A stretch of 64,000 nt of DNA, from contig CAWBZS010000004.1 of the NCBI GenBank assembly GCA_963793335.1, positions 62,001 to 126,000 on the forward strand, in the 5' to 3' direction. This DNA comes from Sva-07 sp963793335. GTDB taxonomy: Bacteria; Actinomycetota; Acidimicrobiia; Acidimicrobiales; Ilumatobacteraceae. The translations under genes were made by a program, and so were the position numbers. The notes under the pieces are model-generated. The model was not told the origin of the DNA. It ran no database searches and saw only the letters and a program-made list of their open reading frames with translations. Below are positions 53,383-62,058 of the stretch, piece after piece (the stretch's first letter is position 1; every line of letters begins with the position of its first letter).

Positions 53383-54200
53383 CGCGTCGTGGACGCCCGG
53401 TCGAACTCCCGGTTCCCGCGCTGCTCCTCGCCGGTATCGCCATCGTGTTCTTCGCGCTTCCGCTGGTCGGGTTGCTGTGGCGTGCGCCCTGGTCGAGCGC
53501 CTGGAGCTACCTCACGGACGACACTGCACTGACGGCGCTGCGGCTGTCGCTGCTGACATCGCTGCTCGCAACTGCGCTGTCGATCGTGTTCGGGGTGCCG
53601 CTTGCGTGGCTGCTCGCCCGGGTCGAGTTCCCCGGCCGCGGCGCCGTGCGGGCGCTGTGTGTGCTCTCGATGGTGCTGCCGCCGGTGGTCGGGGGAGTGG
53701 CGCTGTTCTTCGCGCTCGGGCGTCGCGGCGTCGTGGGTCAGTACCTCGACCAGTGGTTCGGCATCACCTTGCCATTCACGACCGCTGGTGTCGTCGTCGC
53801 GCAGACCTTCGTCTCGATGCCGTTCCTGGTGATCACGGTCGAGGCAGCGCTCCGCCAACTCGACCCCCGCCTCGAAGATGCCTCGCGAACGCTTGGGGGA
53901 TCGCGTTGGTACACGTTCCGGCGAGTCACGCTGCCGGCGATCCGTCCCGCCCTGATCGCAGGCGCCGTGCTCGCGTGGGCGCGTGCATTCGGCGAGTTCG
54001 GAGCCACGATCACCTTTGCGGGCAACTTCCCTGGGACCACCCAGACCATGCCGCTTGCGGTGTTCCTGTCGCTGGAGACGAACCCTGAGGAGGCGGTCGT
54101 GCTGGCGCTCGTGATGATCGCGGTGTCGTTCGCCGTGCTCGTTGGTTTGCGCGATCGCTGGTTTGGGGCTGCCTCCCAACGGGCTGGGGCGGTCACGTGA
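53379..54200 (+). CDS. modB: molybdate ABC transporter permease ModB
   Basis: 273-aa inner membrane permease with six or so helices and the BPD-type EAA loop DASRTLGGSRWYTFRRVTLP. ALRLSLLTSLLATALSIVFG and VPLAWLLARVEFPGRGAVRA define the start of the permease domain, and RAFGEFGATITFAGNFPGTT is highly characteristic of ModB/CysT-type permeases. The ATG overlaps the modA stop and the gene ends in a GTGA overlap with modC. Confidence 0.93.
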   Translation: MTRRGRPVELPVPALLLAGIAIVFFALPLVGLLWRAPWSSAWSYLTDDTALTALRLSLLTSLLATALSIVFGVPLAWLLARVEFPGRGAVRALCVLSMVLPPVVGGVALFFALGRRGVVGQYLDQWFGITLPFTTAGVVVAQTFVSMPFLVITVEAALRQLDPRLEDASRTLGGSRWYTFRRVTLPAIRPALIAGAVLAWARAFGEFGATITFAGNFPGTTQTMPLAVFLSLETNPEEAVVLALVMIAVSFAVLVGLRDRWFGAASQRAGAVT

Positions 54201-55252
54201 CCCTCGAGGCTCGGATCGGGCTGCGGCTCGGGTCGCTGGACCTCGACGCGGAGCTACGTACGGCGCCGGGTGAGGTCGTTGCACTCCTCGGACCGAACGG
54301 GGCAGGCAAGAGCACCTTGCTGCGTTGCCTCGCGGGGCTGGTGCCGCTCGATCGTGGGCGCATCTCGATCGACGGTCTGGTCGTCGACGACCCGGCCGGC
54401 GATGTGTTGGTCGAACCCGAGGATCGCCCGACCGGCTTCGTCTTTCAGGATCACGTGTTGTTCGACCACCTCAGCGTCGTCGAGAACGTCGCGTATGGGT
54501 TGCGCGCACGGGGGATGGTCAAGCGTGAGGCCCGTGTCCGTGCGCACGAATGGCTCGAACGATTCGATCTGGTCGACTACGCCCAGCAACGTCCGGGTGC
54601 CTTGTCCGGTGGCCAGGCGCAACGCGTCGCGCTCGCCCGAGCGCTGGCGACGAGCCCGAGGCTGTTGCTGCTGGACGAACCGCTGGCGGCGCTCGACGCC
54701 GGGACACGAGCGACCGTACGACGAGATCTTCGCCGCCACCTCGCAAGCTTCGAGGGGATGCGCCTGGTGGTCACCCACGACCCGGTCGATGCGTATGCGC
54801 TCGCCGACCGGGTGGTGGTCCTCGAATCGGGTCGGGTGGTGCAGCGCGGCACGCTCGCCGAGGTCACCGCGCACCCTCGAACCCGCTACGTCGCGGATCT
54901 GGTCGGCGTCAATCTGATCGTCGGTGATGTCCTCGACGGTGTGCTCACCACCACGTCCGGCGCGACGGTGGTGATCGCCGACGCGGTCGATGGTCCGACG
55001 CTGGCCACGATCCGGCCGCACTCGGTGCTGCTCGCCCGCGGCGACGTGGTTGCGTCGAGCGCTCGCAACACGTGGCGTGGCACGATCAGCGACGTCGATC
55101 GCCTGGGTGATCGCGTCCGAGTGGTGATTCGCGGAGAGCTCGCGCTCACCGCCGAGATCACGACTGCTGCGCTCGAGGACCTCGGCCTGCGCCCCGGCGA
55201 CGACGTTCATGCCTCGGTGAAGGCCACGGACATCGAGGTGGCGCCAGCGTGA
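54197..55252 (+). CDS. modC: molybdate ABC transporter ATP-binding protein ModC
   Basis: 351-aa ABC ATPase with Walker A (LLGPNGAGKSTLLRCLAG), Q-loop (TGFVFQDHVLF), signature (ALSGGQAQRVALARALATSP), Walker B (RLLLLDEPLAALDAGT) and H-loop (LVVTHDPVDA). A C-terminal regulatory part of about 120 residues contains a TOBE/Mop-like domain (GDVLDGVLTTTSGATVVIAD and ATIRPHSVLLARGDVVASSA). GTG start within the modB stop. Its own stop overlaps the PadR gene (GTGA), so the whole modABC-PadR set is one translationally coupled unit. Confidence 0.93.
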   Translation: MTLEARIGLRLGSLDLDAELRTAPGEVVALLGPNGAGKSTLLRCLAGLVPLDRGRISIDGLVVDDPAGDVLVEPEDRPTGFVFQDHVLFDHLSVVENVAYGLRARGMVKREARVRAHEWLERFDLVDYAQQRPGALSGGQAQRVALARALATSPRLLLLDEPLAALDAGTRATVRRDLRRHLASFEGMRLVVTHDPVDAYALADRVVVLESGRVVQRGTLAEVTAHPRTRYVADLVGVNLIVGDVLDGVLTTTSGATVVIADAVDGPTLATIRPHSVLLARGDVVASSARNTWRGTISDVDRLGDRVRVVIRGELALTAEITTAALEDLGLRPGDDVHASVKATDIEVAPA

Positions 55253-55788
55253 CGCAGCGCGTCACCGACCGCCGTCGTCGAGAACTGCTGCTCGGTGAAT
55301 GGGCCTGCCTCGGTGTGCTCTACGAGGGCCGGACCCACGGCTTCGCCATCGCCTCTGCGCTTCGCCCGGACGGCGAACTCGGTCGGGTCTGGACGTTGTC
55401 GCGACCGCTGACGTATCGCTCGCTCGACCAATTGCTCCAGCGAGACCTCATTCGTGCGGTGGGAGAGGAGCCCGGTATCGCCGGCGGCAACCGCACCCTG
55501 CTCGAGGGAACTCGATCCGGCCGGGCTGAGTTGGAGCGATGGTTGTCGGCCCCGGTGCCCAGCCTCCGCGATCTGCGCAGTGAGTTGTTGCTGAAACTGG
55601 TCATCGCCGAGCGCTGTGACATCGACGTGACCTCGATGCTGGAGCGCCAACGATCGATCGTCGTCGCACGCTCGACGGGGTTCGGCGCCGACATCGACGT
55701 CACCGCCGACGTGGTCGGGCTCTGGCGACACGAGACCTCCGGCGCCGCCCTCCGCTTCCTCGACCGCCTTCTGGCCGCTCGCCCCTGA
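55249..55788 (+). CDS. PadR family regulator coupled to modABC
   Basis: 179-aa winged-helix protein of the PadR type. The DNA-binding part is LLGEWACLGVLYEGRTHGFA followed by SRPLTYRSLDQLLQRDLIRA. A C-terminal helical domain (LRSELLLKLVIAERCDIDVT) of the Vir type follows. It starts at a GTG in the modC stop. Where molybdate operons usually rely on ModE, this position suggests a PadR-type molybdate-responsive or stress-responsive repressor. No metal-binding motif is evident, so the effector is unknown. It is followed directly by a GCGTTGCA-family hairpin. Confidence 0.8.
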   Translation: MTQRVTDRRRRELLLGEWACLGVLYEGRTHGFAIASALRPDGELGRVWTLSRPLTYRSLDQLLQRDLIRAVGEEPGIAGGNRTLLEGTRSGRAELERWLSAPVPSLRDLRSELLLKLVIAERCDIDVTSMLERQRSIVVARSTGFGADIDVTADVVGLWRHETSGAALRFLDRLLAARP

Positions 55789-55793
55789 CCTCT

Positions 55794-55851
55794 CCACGTT
55801 TGCGTTGCATTTCGGGTGGGGTGGGCCACCGGAACTGCAACGCAAACGTGG
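55794..55851. repeat. GCGTTGCA-family hairpin repeat, copy 4
   Basis: Perfect 16-bp arms CCACGTTTGCGTTGCA and TGCAACGCAAACGTGG around TTTCGGGTGGGGTGGGCCAC. The centre has lost most of the inner stem seen in copy 1. It starts 5 bp after the PadR stop and could form the 3' end of the mod operon transcript. Confidence 0.85.
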
Positions 55852-55896
55852 GGGCTGGAGGTGTTGGGCCGGGCTGGACGCTGGCAGGCTGGGCGC

Positions 55897-56349
55897 ATGC
55901 TTCCCGTCACGTTCGAGCTCACCCGACGATTCGACACACCCGTGCGCGAGCTGTGGGACGAACTGATCGACTGGCCGGCTCACGGCGCCTGGATTCCTGC
56001 CACCACGATCGAGGGAGACGGCGGCGACCCGAACGCGGTCGGCTACACGTTCACCGCGTGGACGGGGTTCCGGCCTCTCGCGCTCGAGGACCGGATGCGC
56101 GTCACCCGGTGTGACTGGGACGAAGCCGCACAGACCGGCGTGTGTGATGTCGACAAGCTCGGCCCCGTGCTCGGCGGCAGCGCCGGGTTCACCGTGAGCG
56201 CCGACGGCGGCGGCTCGACGATCGAGTGGCGCGAAGACGTGACGATCCCGTACCTGCCGGCGTTCCTCGCTCCCGTTGGGGCGTTTGTCGGCAAGCTCGG
56301 CTTCGGGCTCGCGCTGCGCAGCCTTGCCAAGGTTCTCCGCCAACGTTGA
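55897..56349 (+). CDS. SRPBCC family protein
   Basis: 150-aa single-domain START-like (SRPBCC) protein, beginning MLPVTFELTRRFDTPVRELW and containing IDWPAHGAWIPATTIEGDGG. A seven-stranded helix-grip pattern runs to the C-terminal helix VGKLGFGLALRSLAKVLRQR. Such proteins bind hydrophobic ligands; no ligand can be predicted. It stands between the mod operon and the DASS transporter gene on the same strand. Confidence 0.8.
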   Translation: MLPVTFELTRRFDTPVRELWDELIDWPAHGAWIPATTIEGDGGDPNAVGYTFTAWTGFRPLALEDRMRVTRCDWDEAAQTGVCDVDKLGPVLGGSAGFTVSADGGGSTIEWREDVTIPYLPAFLAPVGAFVGKLGFGLALRSLAKVLRQR

Positions 56350-56403
56350 ACGCTCCGCTGATCCTCTCCACCGCTCACCTTGCCGCGCAGTAGCGTCGAA
56401 CCC

Positions 56404-57840
56404 ATGTCGATCGATCATCGCCGTCTCACACGGCTGACCGATCGCCGAACCTGGGTGAACCGCTCGACGATCGGTCTTGCCCTCGCGACCGGGTGGTTCG
56501 TCATCGTTCTGCTGATCGGGCCGGAGGGCAACCTGACGGCGCCTGCGAGTCGGATGTTGGCGATCTTCGGTGCAGCGGTCGTGCTCTGGATCACCGAGGC
56601 GATTCCACTCTCCGCCACCTCGATCCTCGTCATCCTGGCCGAGATCCTGATGATCTCCGACGAAGCCCTTGTCGGGTTGCCGTCGGGCTTCGAGGCGCCC
56701 ACGTACCAGAGCATCTTCGCCACGCTGGCCAACCCCGTATTGATCCTGTTCCTCGGTGGTTTCGTGCTGGCCGAGACCGCAGCGAAGTACCGACTCGATC
56801 GCAACCTGGCAGGGGTGCTCCTCCGGCCGTTCGGCAACTCGCCGCGGGCGATCATGGCCGGACTGATGATGATCACCGCCGTGTTGTCGATGTTCGTCTC
56901 CAACACGGCGACCACCGCAGCCATGATGGCCGTGGTGCTCCCCGTTGCCGCCGGTCTGGCTCCCGGTGATCGTCTTCGGGTCGGGCTCATCCTTGCGGTC
57001 CCGGTCGCCGCCAACATCGGCGGGTTGGGCACGCCGGTGGGTTCCCCGCCGAACGCGATCGCCCTGGGCCGGCTCCAGGACCAAGGGATCCAGGTCGATT
57101 TCGTCACGTGGATGGCATTGGCGGTGCCGGTCGCGTTGGTCGTTCTCGTGTTTGCCTGGTTGCTGCTCACCAGGCGCTTTCCTGCCTCGGCGGACACGAT
57201 CGATGTCCGCATCGGCGGCGACTTCGATCGGGGCCGTCCTGCACTGATCCTGTACGTCGTGTTCGCCCTGACCGTGATCGGATGGGTGAGCGAACCGCTC
57301 CACGGCGTGCCCTCGGCGGTCGTCGGGTTTGCGGCCGTGGTCGTCCTACTCTCCACCCAGGTCTTCGGCGTCGACGACCTGCGTCGCCTCAACTGGCACA
57401 TCCTGTGGCTGGTCGGCGGCGGCATCGCGCTCGGCAACGGTGTGTCCAGCACCGGGCTCGATCAGTGGCTCGTCGAGCTCTTCGACTGGGGTTCGCTGTC
57501 GACCGGGTTGCTCCTGGCCGCACTCGCCGTGGTGGCGATCGGACTCAGCACGATCATCTCGAACTCGGCAACCGCGAACCTGCTCATTCCGATCGGAATC
57601 AGCCTGGCCCTGTCCGACGCCGTCGACCTCGACCCGCTGCTCGTCGGGTTGGTCGTCGCACTGTCGTGCTCGTTGGCGATGGCGCTGCCGGTGAGCACCC
57701 CGCCGAACGCGGTTGCGTACGCGTCGGGCGAGATCGAGACGAAGGACATGGCGACCATCGGGCTCCTGGTCGGCGCTGTCGGCATCGTCCTCGTCGTGTT
57801 CGTGATGCCGCCCGTCTGGGAGGGGTTGGGCCTGCTGTGA
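56404..57840 (+). CDS. SLC13/DASS family anion transporter
   Basis: 478-aa divalent anion:sodium symporter-type protein with about twelve helices. The two SNT (Ser-Asn-Thr) motifs of the family are present: SMFVSNTATTAAMMAVVLPV and LSTIISNSATANLLIPIGIS. The PVGSPPNAIALG and LPVSTPPNAVAYASGEI signatures are the matched re-entrant loops. Dicarboxylate, citrate or sulfate may be carried. The stop overlaps the start of the sensor kinase gene (GTGA), so uptake and sensing are linked in one operon. Confidence 0.9.
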   Translation: MSIDHRRLTRLTDRRTWVNRSTIGLALATGWFVIVLLIGPEGNLTAPASRMLAIFGAAVVLWITEAIPLSATSILVILAEILMISDEALVGLPSGFEAPTYQSIFATLANPVLILFLGGFVLAETAAKYRLDRNLAGVLLRPFGNSPRAIMAGLMMITAVLSMFVSNTATTAAMMAVVLPVAAGLAPGDRLRVGLILAVPVAANIGGLGTPVGSPPNAIALGRLQDQGIQVDFVTWMALAVPVALVVLVFAWLLLTRRFPASADTIDVRIGGDFDRGRPALILYVVFALTVIGWVSEPLHGVPSAVVGFAAVVVLLSTQVFGVDDLRRLNWHILWLVGGGIALGNGVSSTGLDQWLVELFDWGSLSTGLLLAALAVVAIGLSTIISNSATANLLIPIGISLALSDAVDLDPLLVGLVVALSCSLAMALPVSTPPNAVAYASGEIETKDMATIGLLVGAVGIVLVVFVMPPVWEGLGLL

Positions 57841-59741
57841 CCGGTCGCATGGTCCTCCTCGTCGTCGCCGGCGCCGACGCCGGCGAGCCGCTGGCCACCG
57901 ACCTGCGAGCGCTGCTCGGCGGCTTGGCCGACGTGGAGATCGCGGCGGGCGCCGACGCGGCGATGCGGGTTGCGGAGTCGGTCCACCTCTCCGATGGGTA
58001 CATCCCGCTTGCACTGGTCGATCTCGATTCGAGCGCGCACCGCGGTGCCGACGTGGTCGCCGCGCTCCACCAGCATCCTCGGCTGCGTTCCACCCGGACG
58101 GTGCTGGTGGCGTCGCGCGCCTCACTGCACGACGTCGACGAGGCGCTGCGCCTCGGTTCGGTGAATGGCATGATCATCCGGCCGTGGACCGAGCTCGGCC
58201 TCGGCAGTCTGATCGAGGCACAGCTCGCCACATATCTGGTCGAGTGTGCGCCCCACCGGCTCGAAGAGTTCGGCGATCTGCTCGACGACGCCGACATCGC
58301 CGCCGCTCGCGAGCGGATCGAACAGCAGCGGTCGGCGCCGGCGATCGACGAAACGGACCCGCACCCGCTGCTCGGCGAGCCGATGGACGACGACGAGATG
58401 ACCCGTCGGCTGGTCGAACTCCTCGACCGCTGTCTCGGGCACCCGGCTCGGATTCGGGTGGCGCCGGGCACGGTCATGATCGAAGAGGGCGAAGACGTCG
58501 GCGGGATCTACGTCGTGATCGACGGTCGGGTCCGGCTGACGTCGCACACCCAAGCGGGCCGCAAGGTGATGCACGAGGAGTCGACCGGTGCGATCGTGGG
58601 ATTGCTGTCACTGGCGAGCCGTCGACGAGCGCTCTTGCGCTGCCGGGCGGTCACCGACGTGCGGGCCATCCCGATCACGCTCGACCAACTGGCCCAGGCA
58701 CTGACGGTCGAGCCCGAATTCGGTGGGCTGCTGGCACGAATTCTCATCACGTCGCTGGCCCGCCGGCTGCGGCGTTCGGAGGAACTCCAACTCGAACTCG
58801 ACGAGAGCCTGGCGGCGCTGTCGGAAGCCCGGGCCCAACTCGTTGCGAGCGCCCGGTTCACGGCGTTGGGCGAGATGGCCGCCGGCATGGCCCACGAGCT
58901 GAACAACCCGACTGCCGCGCTGATGCGCAGCATCGACCACCTCGCCGATGACGTGCACGCCGTGGTCGACGACGAAGCGGTCGAGGGTGCCATCCAACGT
59001 CGGCTCAGTGCGCCGACGATGCCGTCGTCGGAGCGTCGAGCGCTCCGCAGGGACATCACCGAGTTGGTCGGCGACCGGACGCTCGCCGACCGGCTCGTCG
59101 CCAGCGGGGTCACCAGCACCGACGAAGCGCTCGCCTACGCCGACGCTGGCAACGATGAGCTGGAGCGCCTCGAAGCTGCGACGCGGCTCGCCGAAACAAT
59201 TCGCAACATCTCCGGCGTCGCCGATCGGGTCCAATCGCTCGTCGCAAGCCTGCGCGGCTATCTCCGCGGGAACGACGGGCGCGGCGACATCCATGCCGAC
59301 GTCGACGTCGCAACCGGGCTCGACGACGCATTGCGGATGGTCTCGCACCGGCTCGATCGGGTCGAGGTGATGCGCCAGTACGAGCCGGCACCGACGATCG
59401 CCGCTCGACCTGGGGAGCTGCAGCAGGTCTGGTCGAACCTCCTCGTCAACGCGCTCGATGCCATGAACGACGAGGGCCAGCTGTCGATCCGGGTCGCCTC
59501 GGAGGGCGCGACGGTGCGTGTCGAGATCGCCGACACCGGACCGGGCATACCGCTTGAAATCGAGTCGCGGATCTTCGAACCGCGATTCACCACCAAGGAC
59601 GGTCGAGTCCAGTTCGGCCTCGGTCTGGGGCTGTCGATCAGCCGCCAGATCGTCGAAGAACACCACGGTACGATCGGTGTCGAGAGCCGACCCGGGAACA
59701 CGGTGTTCACCGTCGTGCTCCCGACGGAGCAAGCTGCATGA
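57837..59741 (+). CDS. soluble sensor kinase with receiver-like and cyclic-nucleotide-binding domains
   Basis: 634-aa kinase without a membrane segment. Residues 1-125 resemble a degenerate receiver (MVLLVVAGADAGEPLATDLR; IPLALVDLDSSAHRGADVVA). Residues about 200-310 form a CAP-type cyclic-nucleotide-binding domain (GTVMIEEGEDVGGIYVVIDG, then RVRLTSHTQ). A coiled coil leads to HisKA (AAGMAHELNNPTAALMRSID, His near 352) and an HATPase domain with NLLVNALDAMNDE, ADTGPGIP and GLGLGLSISRQIVEEH. It starts at a GTG in the transporter stop. It may sense an intracellular nucleotide and gate its partner regulator at 59755. Confidence 0.9.
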   Translation: MTGRMVLLVVAGADAGEPLATDLRALLGGLADVEIAAGADAAMRVAESVHLSDGYIPLALVDLDSSAHRGADVVAALHQHPRLRSTRTVLVASRASLHDVDEALRLGSVNGMIIRPWTELGLGSLIEAQLATYLVECAPHRLEEFGDLLDDADIAAARERIEQQRSAPAIDETDPHPLLGEPMDDDEMTRRLVELLDRCLGHPARIRVAPGTVMIEEGEDVGGIYVVIDGRVRLTSHTQAGRKVMHEESTGAIVGLLSLASRRRALLRCRAVTDVRAIPITLDQLAQALTVEPEFGGLLARILITSLARRLRRSEELQLELDESLAALSEARAQLVASARFTALGEMAAGMAHELNNPTAALMRSIDHLADDVHAVVDDEAVEGAIQRRLSAPTMPSSERRALRRDITELVGDRTLADRLVASGVTSTDEALAYADAGNDELERLEAATRLAETIRNISGVADRVQSLVASLRGYLRGNDGRGDIHADVDVATGLDDALRMVSHRLDRVEVMRQYEPAPTIAARPGELQQVWSNLLVNALDAMNDEGQLSIRVASEGATVRVEIADTGPGIPLEIESRIFEPRFTTKDGRVQFGLGLGLSISRQIVEEHHGTIGVESRPGNTVFTVVLPTEQAA

Positions 59742-59754
59742 GGGGGAACAGGCC

Positions 59755-60249
59755 GTGGACGAGCTGGTGATTCTGGTCGTCGAGGACGAACCAGAGGTGC
59801 GCGCGGAGATCGTGCGCGACGTCGAGGGGTTTGCCGGTCGGATCCGCGTCGAGCAGGCCGACGATGTTGCGGATGCCAGAGCAGCGATCGCCGAGGTCGA
59901 GCAAGCGGGCGATCACCTCGGGTTGGTGATCGCCGATCATCGGCTGCCAGGCGGCGCGACCGGGGTCGATCTGATCGTGGCGCTCAACTCGAATCCTGCC
60001 ACCAGCGCGGTCCGGACGGTGCTCCTCACCGGGCAGGCAGGGCACCAGGACACGATCAGGGCGATCAACGAGGCCGGCCTCGACCACTACTTCACGAAGC
60101 CCTGGGACCCGGACGACCTCACGGTCGTGTCGGTGCGTCTGCTCACCGACTACGTGATCGGCGCCGGCATTGATCCACTCCGCTACGCCCGCGAACTCGA
60201 CGGTCCTCGCCTGATGGCCGCCTTTGCCGACCGCGGCCGTCCGGACTGA
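59755..60249 (+). CDS. response regulator with short C-terminal extension
   Basis: 164-aa receiver protein: LVILVVEDEPEVRAEIVRDV, LGLVIADHRLPGGATGVDLI with the phospho-Asp, VLLTGQAGHQD and GLDHYFTKPWDPDDL. After the receiver there are about 35 residues with no DNA-binding domain, so it likely signals by protein contact. GTG 59755 is chosen because AGGGGGA stands in the 14 bp after the kinase stop. It forms the third gene of the DASS-kinase-regulator operon. Confidence 0.88.
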   Translation: MDELVILVVEDEPEVRAEIVRDVEGFAGRIRVEQADDVADARAAIAEVEQAGDHLGLVIADHRLPGGATGVDLIVALNSNPATSAVRTVLLTGQAGHQDTIRAINEAGLDHYFTKPWDPDDLTVVSVRLLTDYVIGAGIDPLRYARELDGPRLMAAFADRGRPD

Positions 60250-60300
60250 CCGTCGAGCCTGCGTGCCGGAAGCTCGTGTGCCAACTGCCAGGATGCGTCG

Positions 60301-60795
60301 ATGAGTGACACACCGACCTGCCTCGAAGTCGACCGCGCGATCGCAGCTGAGCCGTCGGCGATCTTCGATGTCCTGCGCAGCCCCGACGGTCACGTCGCCA
60401 TCGACGCAACCGGCATGTTGATGTCGGCGGACGGCGAACCGGCGTCGGCCGTCGGCGACCGATTCGTGGTCCACATGGATCGCGACTCGCTACGCGACTT
60501 CGACCTCGGCGAGTACGACGTCACGGTCGTGATCGAGACCTTCGAGGCCGATCGCGAGATCGCCTGGAGCATCGACGGAACGATGCAACCACCGATGGGG
60601 CACGTGTACGGCTACCGCCTCGAGCCGATCGATGGCGGCACGCTGGTGACGTCGTACTACGACTGGTCGAACCTGCACGAGCAGTACGCCGGGTTCGCCG
60701 ATCGGTTCCCGATCATCTCCGAGGCCAGCCTGCGCGCCACGCTCGGCATTCTCGCCCGCACGGTCGCGCCCGGCCAGAGCCGCCCCGGCGCATGA
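60301..60795 (+). CDS. SRPBCC/polyketide-cyclase-like protein
   Basis: 164-aa START-fold protein: LEVDRAIAAEPSAIFDVLRS at the N-terminus, TVVIETFEADREIAWSIDGT, and a C-terminal YDWSNLHEQYAGFADRFPII helix region. It belongs to the ligand-binding SRPBCC superfamily, with no catalytic residues identifiable. The start ATG 60301 is 51 bp after the preceding regulator gene. Confidence 0.82.
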   Translation: MSDTPTCLEVDRAIAAEPSAIFDVLRSPDGHVAIDATGMLMSADGEPASAVGDRFVVHMDRDSLRDFDLGEYDVTVVIETFEADREIAWSIDGTMQPPMGHVYGYRLEPIDGGTLVTSYYDWSNLHEQYAGFADRFPIISEASLRATLGILARTVAPGQSRPGA

Positions 60796-60805
60796 GGCGT
60801 CACGT

Positions 60806-60822
60806 TTGGTGTCTGACACCAA
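60806..60822. promoter_or_regulatory. 17-bp palindrome upstream of SGNH hydrolase
   Basis: TTGGTGTCTGACACCAA is a perfect palindrome (arms TTGGTGTC and GACACCAA around one base), 16 bp upstream of the SGNH gene start. It could be an operator or a small dispersed repeat. I cannot say which from one copy. Confidence 0.5.
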
Positions 60823-60838
60823 TCGTTACGTTGGCGCG

Positions 60839-61990
60839 ATGAGGGCGATCGATCTGCGAGCGGGTGACTCGCAGGTGCGGTTGGCCGGCATCGCCGACCT
60901 GACACCGATGCAGCGCGGTGCCCTCACCGAGCGGCTGCCGGCCTGGGCACGGGCGCAACTGGTCGACCCGGCGATCGGGTTCGTCTCCTCGATGCCGTCG
61001 GGTGGGCGACTCGAGTTCGTGACCGACTCGACCTCGGTCGAGTTGGACGCCGTGTTCACCCGACTCGAATACGCCGGGATCACGCCCCACACCGCCACGA
61101 TCGACCTCGTCGTCGACGGCGAGCTGATGGCGAGCGAGACGCTCGGCGACACCGATCTGATCCGGTTCCCCGATCGAAACTCGTTGGACTTCGAGATGGT
61201 CCACATCGACCCGACGGTGGTCCGCTTCGAGGGCCTGGCCCCCGGCGCCAAGCATGTCGAGGTCTGGCTCGCACAGAACGCATCGACGATGCTGCGCGAG
61301 CTCCGGCTCGACGAATGCTCGTCGTTGGAGGCTCCCGGGGCGACCCAGCGCCGACGGTGGGTGCATTACGGCAGCTCGATCAGCCATTGCCTGGAGGCCG
61401 AACACCCGACCGGCACCTGGCCGGCGGTGGTCGCGCGCTCGGCCGACCTCGACCTCTACAGTCTCGGTCTCGCCGGGCAGTGCCACCTCGACCAGTTCGC
61501 CGCTCGCACGATCCGCGACCTGCCGGCCGATCTGATCAGCCTCAAGCTCGGGATCAACGTCGTCAACGCGGACTCGATGCGAGAACGCGCCTTCGTGCCT
61601 GCGGTGCACGGCGTGCTCGACACGATCCGCGACGGACACCCCGACGTACCGATCGTGGTGATCAGCCCGATCATCTGCCCGGCAGCGGAGGAGCACCCCG
61701 GCCCGACCCTGCCGAACGACGATGGCACATTCGACGTGATCGACCGACCGGGCGAGCTGATGCTCGGGGCGTTGTCGCTGTCTCGGATTCGCGAACTGCT
61801 CGAAGCCGTCGTCGAGCAGCGTCGAGCGTCCGGGGACGAGCACGTCCACTACCTGCACGGCCATGAACTGTTCGGCGAAGGCGACGTCGGCGACCTCCCC
61901 GATGGCCTCCATCCGAACAGCGCCGGCTACCAGCGGATGGGCGAGCGCTTCGCGGCGCATGCGTTCGGTGCGGGCGGCCCGTTCGCCTGA
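60839..61990 (+). CDS. SGNH/GDSL-family hydrolase
   Basis: 383-aa esterase-like protein with a beta-rich N-terminal domain (about 1-165) followed by an SGNH hydrolase domain. The nucleophile is likely the serine in WVHYGSSISHC (near 178), and the Asp-His pair is in DLPDGLHPNSAGYQRMGE (near 356). No signal peptide is present, so it is probably cytosolic. The N-terminal jelly-roll-like half resembles carbohydrate esterases with an extra domain. The substrate is unknown. Confidence 0.85.
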   Translation: MRAIDLRAGDSQVRLAGIADLTPMQRGALTERLPAWARAQLVDPAIGFVSSMPSGGRLEFVTDSTSVELDAVFTRLEYAGITPHTATIDLVVDGELMASETLGDTDLIRFPDRNSLDFEMVHIDPTVVRFEGLAPGAKHVEVWLAQNASTMLRELRLDECSSLEAPGATQRRRWVHYGSSISHCLEAEHPTGTWPAVVARSADLDLYSLGLAGQCHLDQFAARTIRDLPADLISLKLGINVVNADSMRERAFVPAVHGVLDTIRDGHPDVPIVVISPIICPAAEEHPGPTLPNDDGTFDVIDRPGELMLGALSLSRIRELLEAVVEQRRASGDEHVHYLHGHELFGEGDVGDLPDGLHPNSAGYQRMGERFAAHAFGAGGPFA

Positions 61991-62058
61991 TGGACTGCAA
62001 GTGGACGGACGCCGTCTGACTACGGTCGCGGGCACCACCTCGACGAAAGGCAACGGCG

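Noticed and set aside
55207..57303. 698-codon minus-strand open frame opposite the PadR and DASS genes
   Set aside because: No family similarity and opposite to two well-supported plus-strand genes; typical antisense openness in high-GC DNA.
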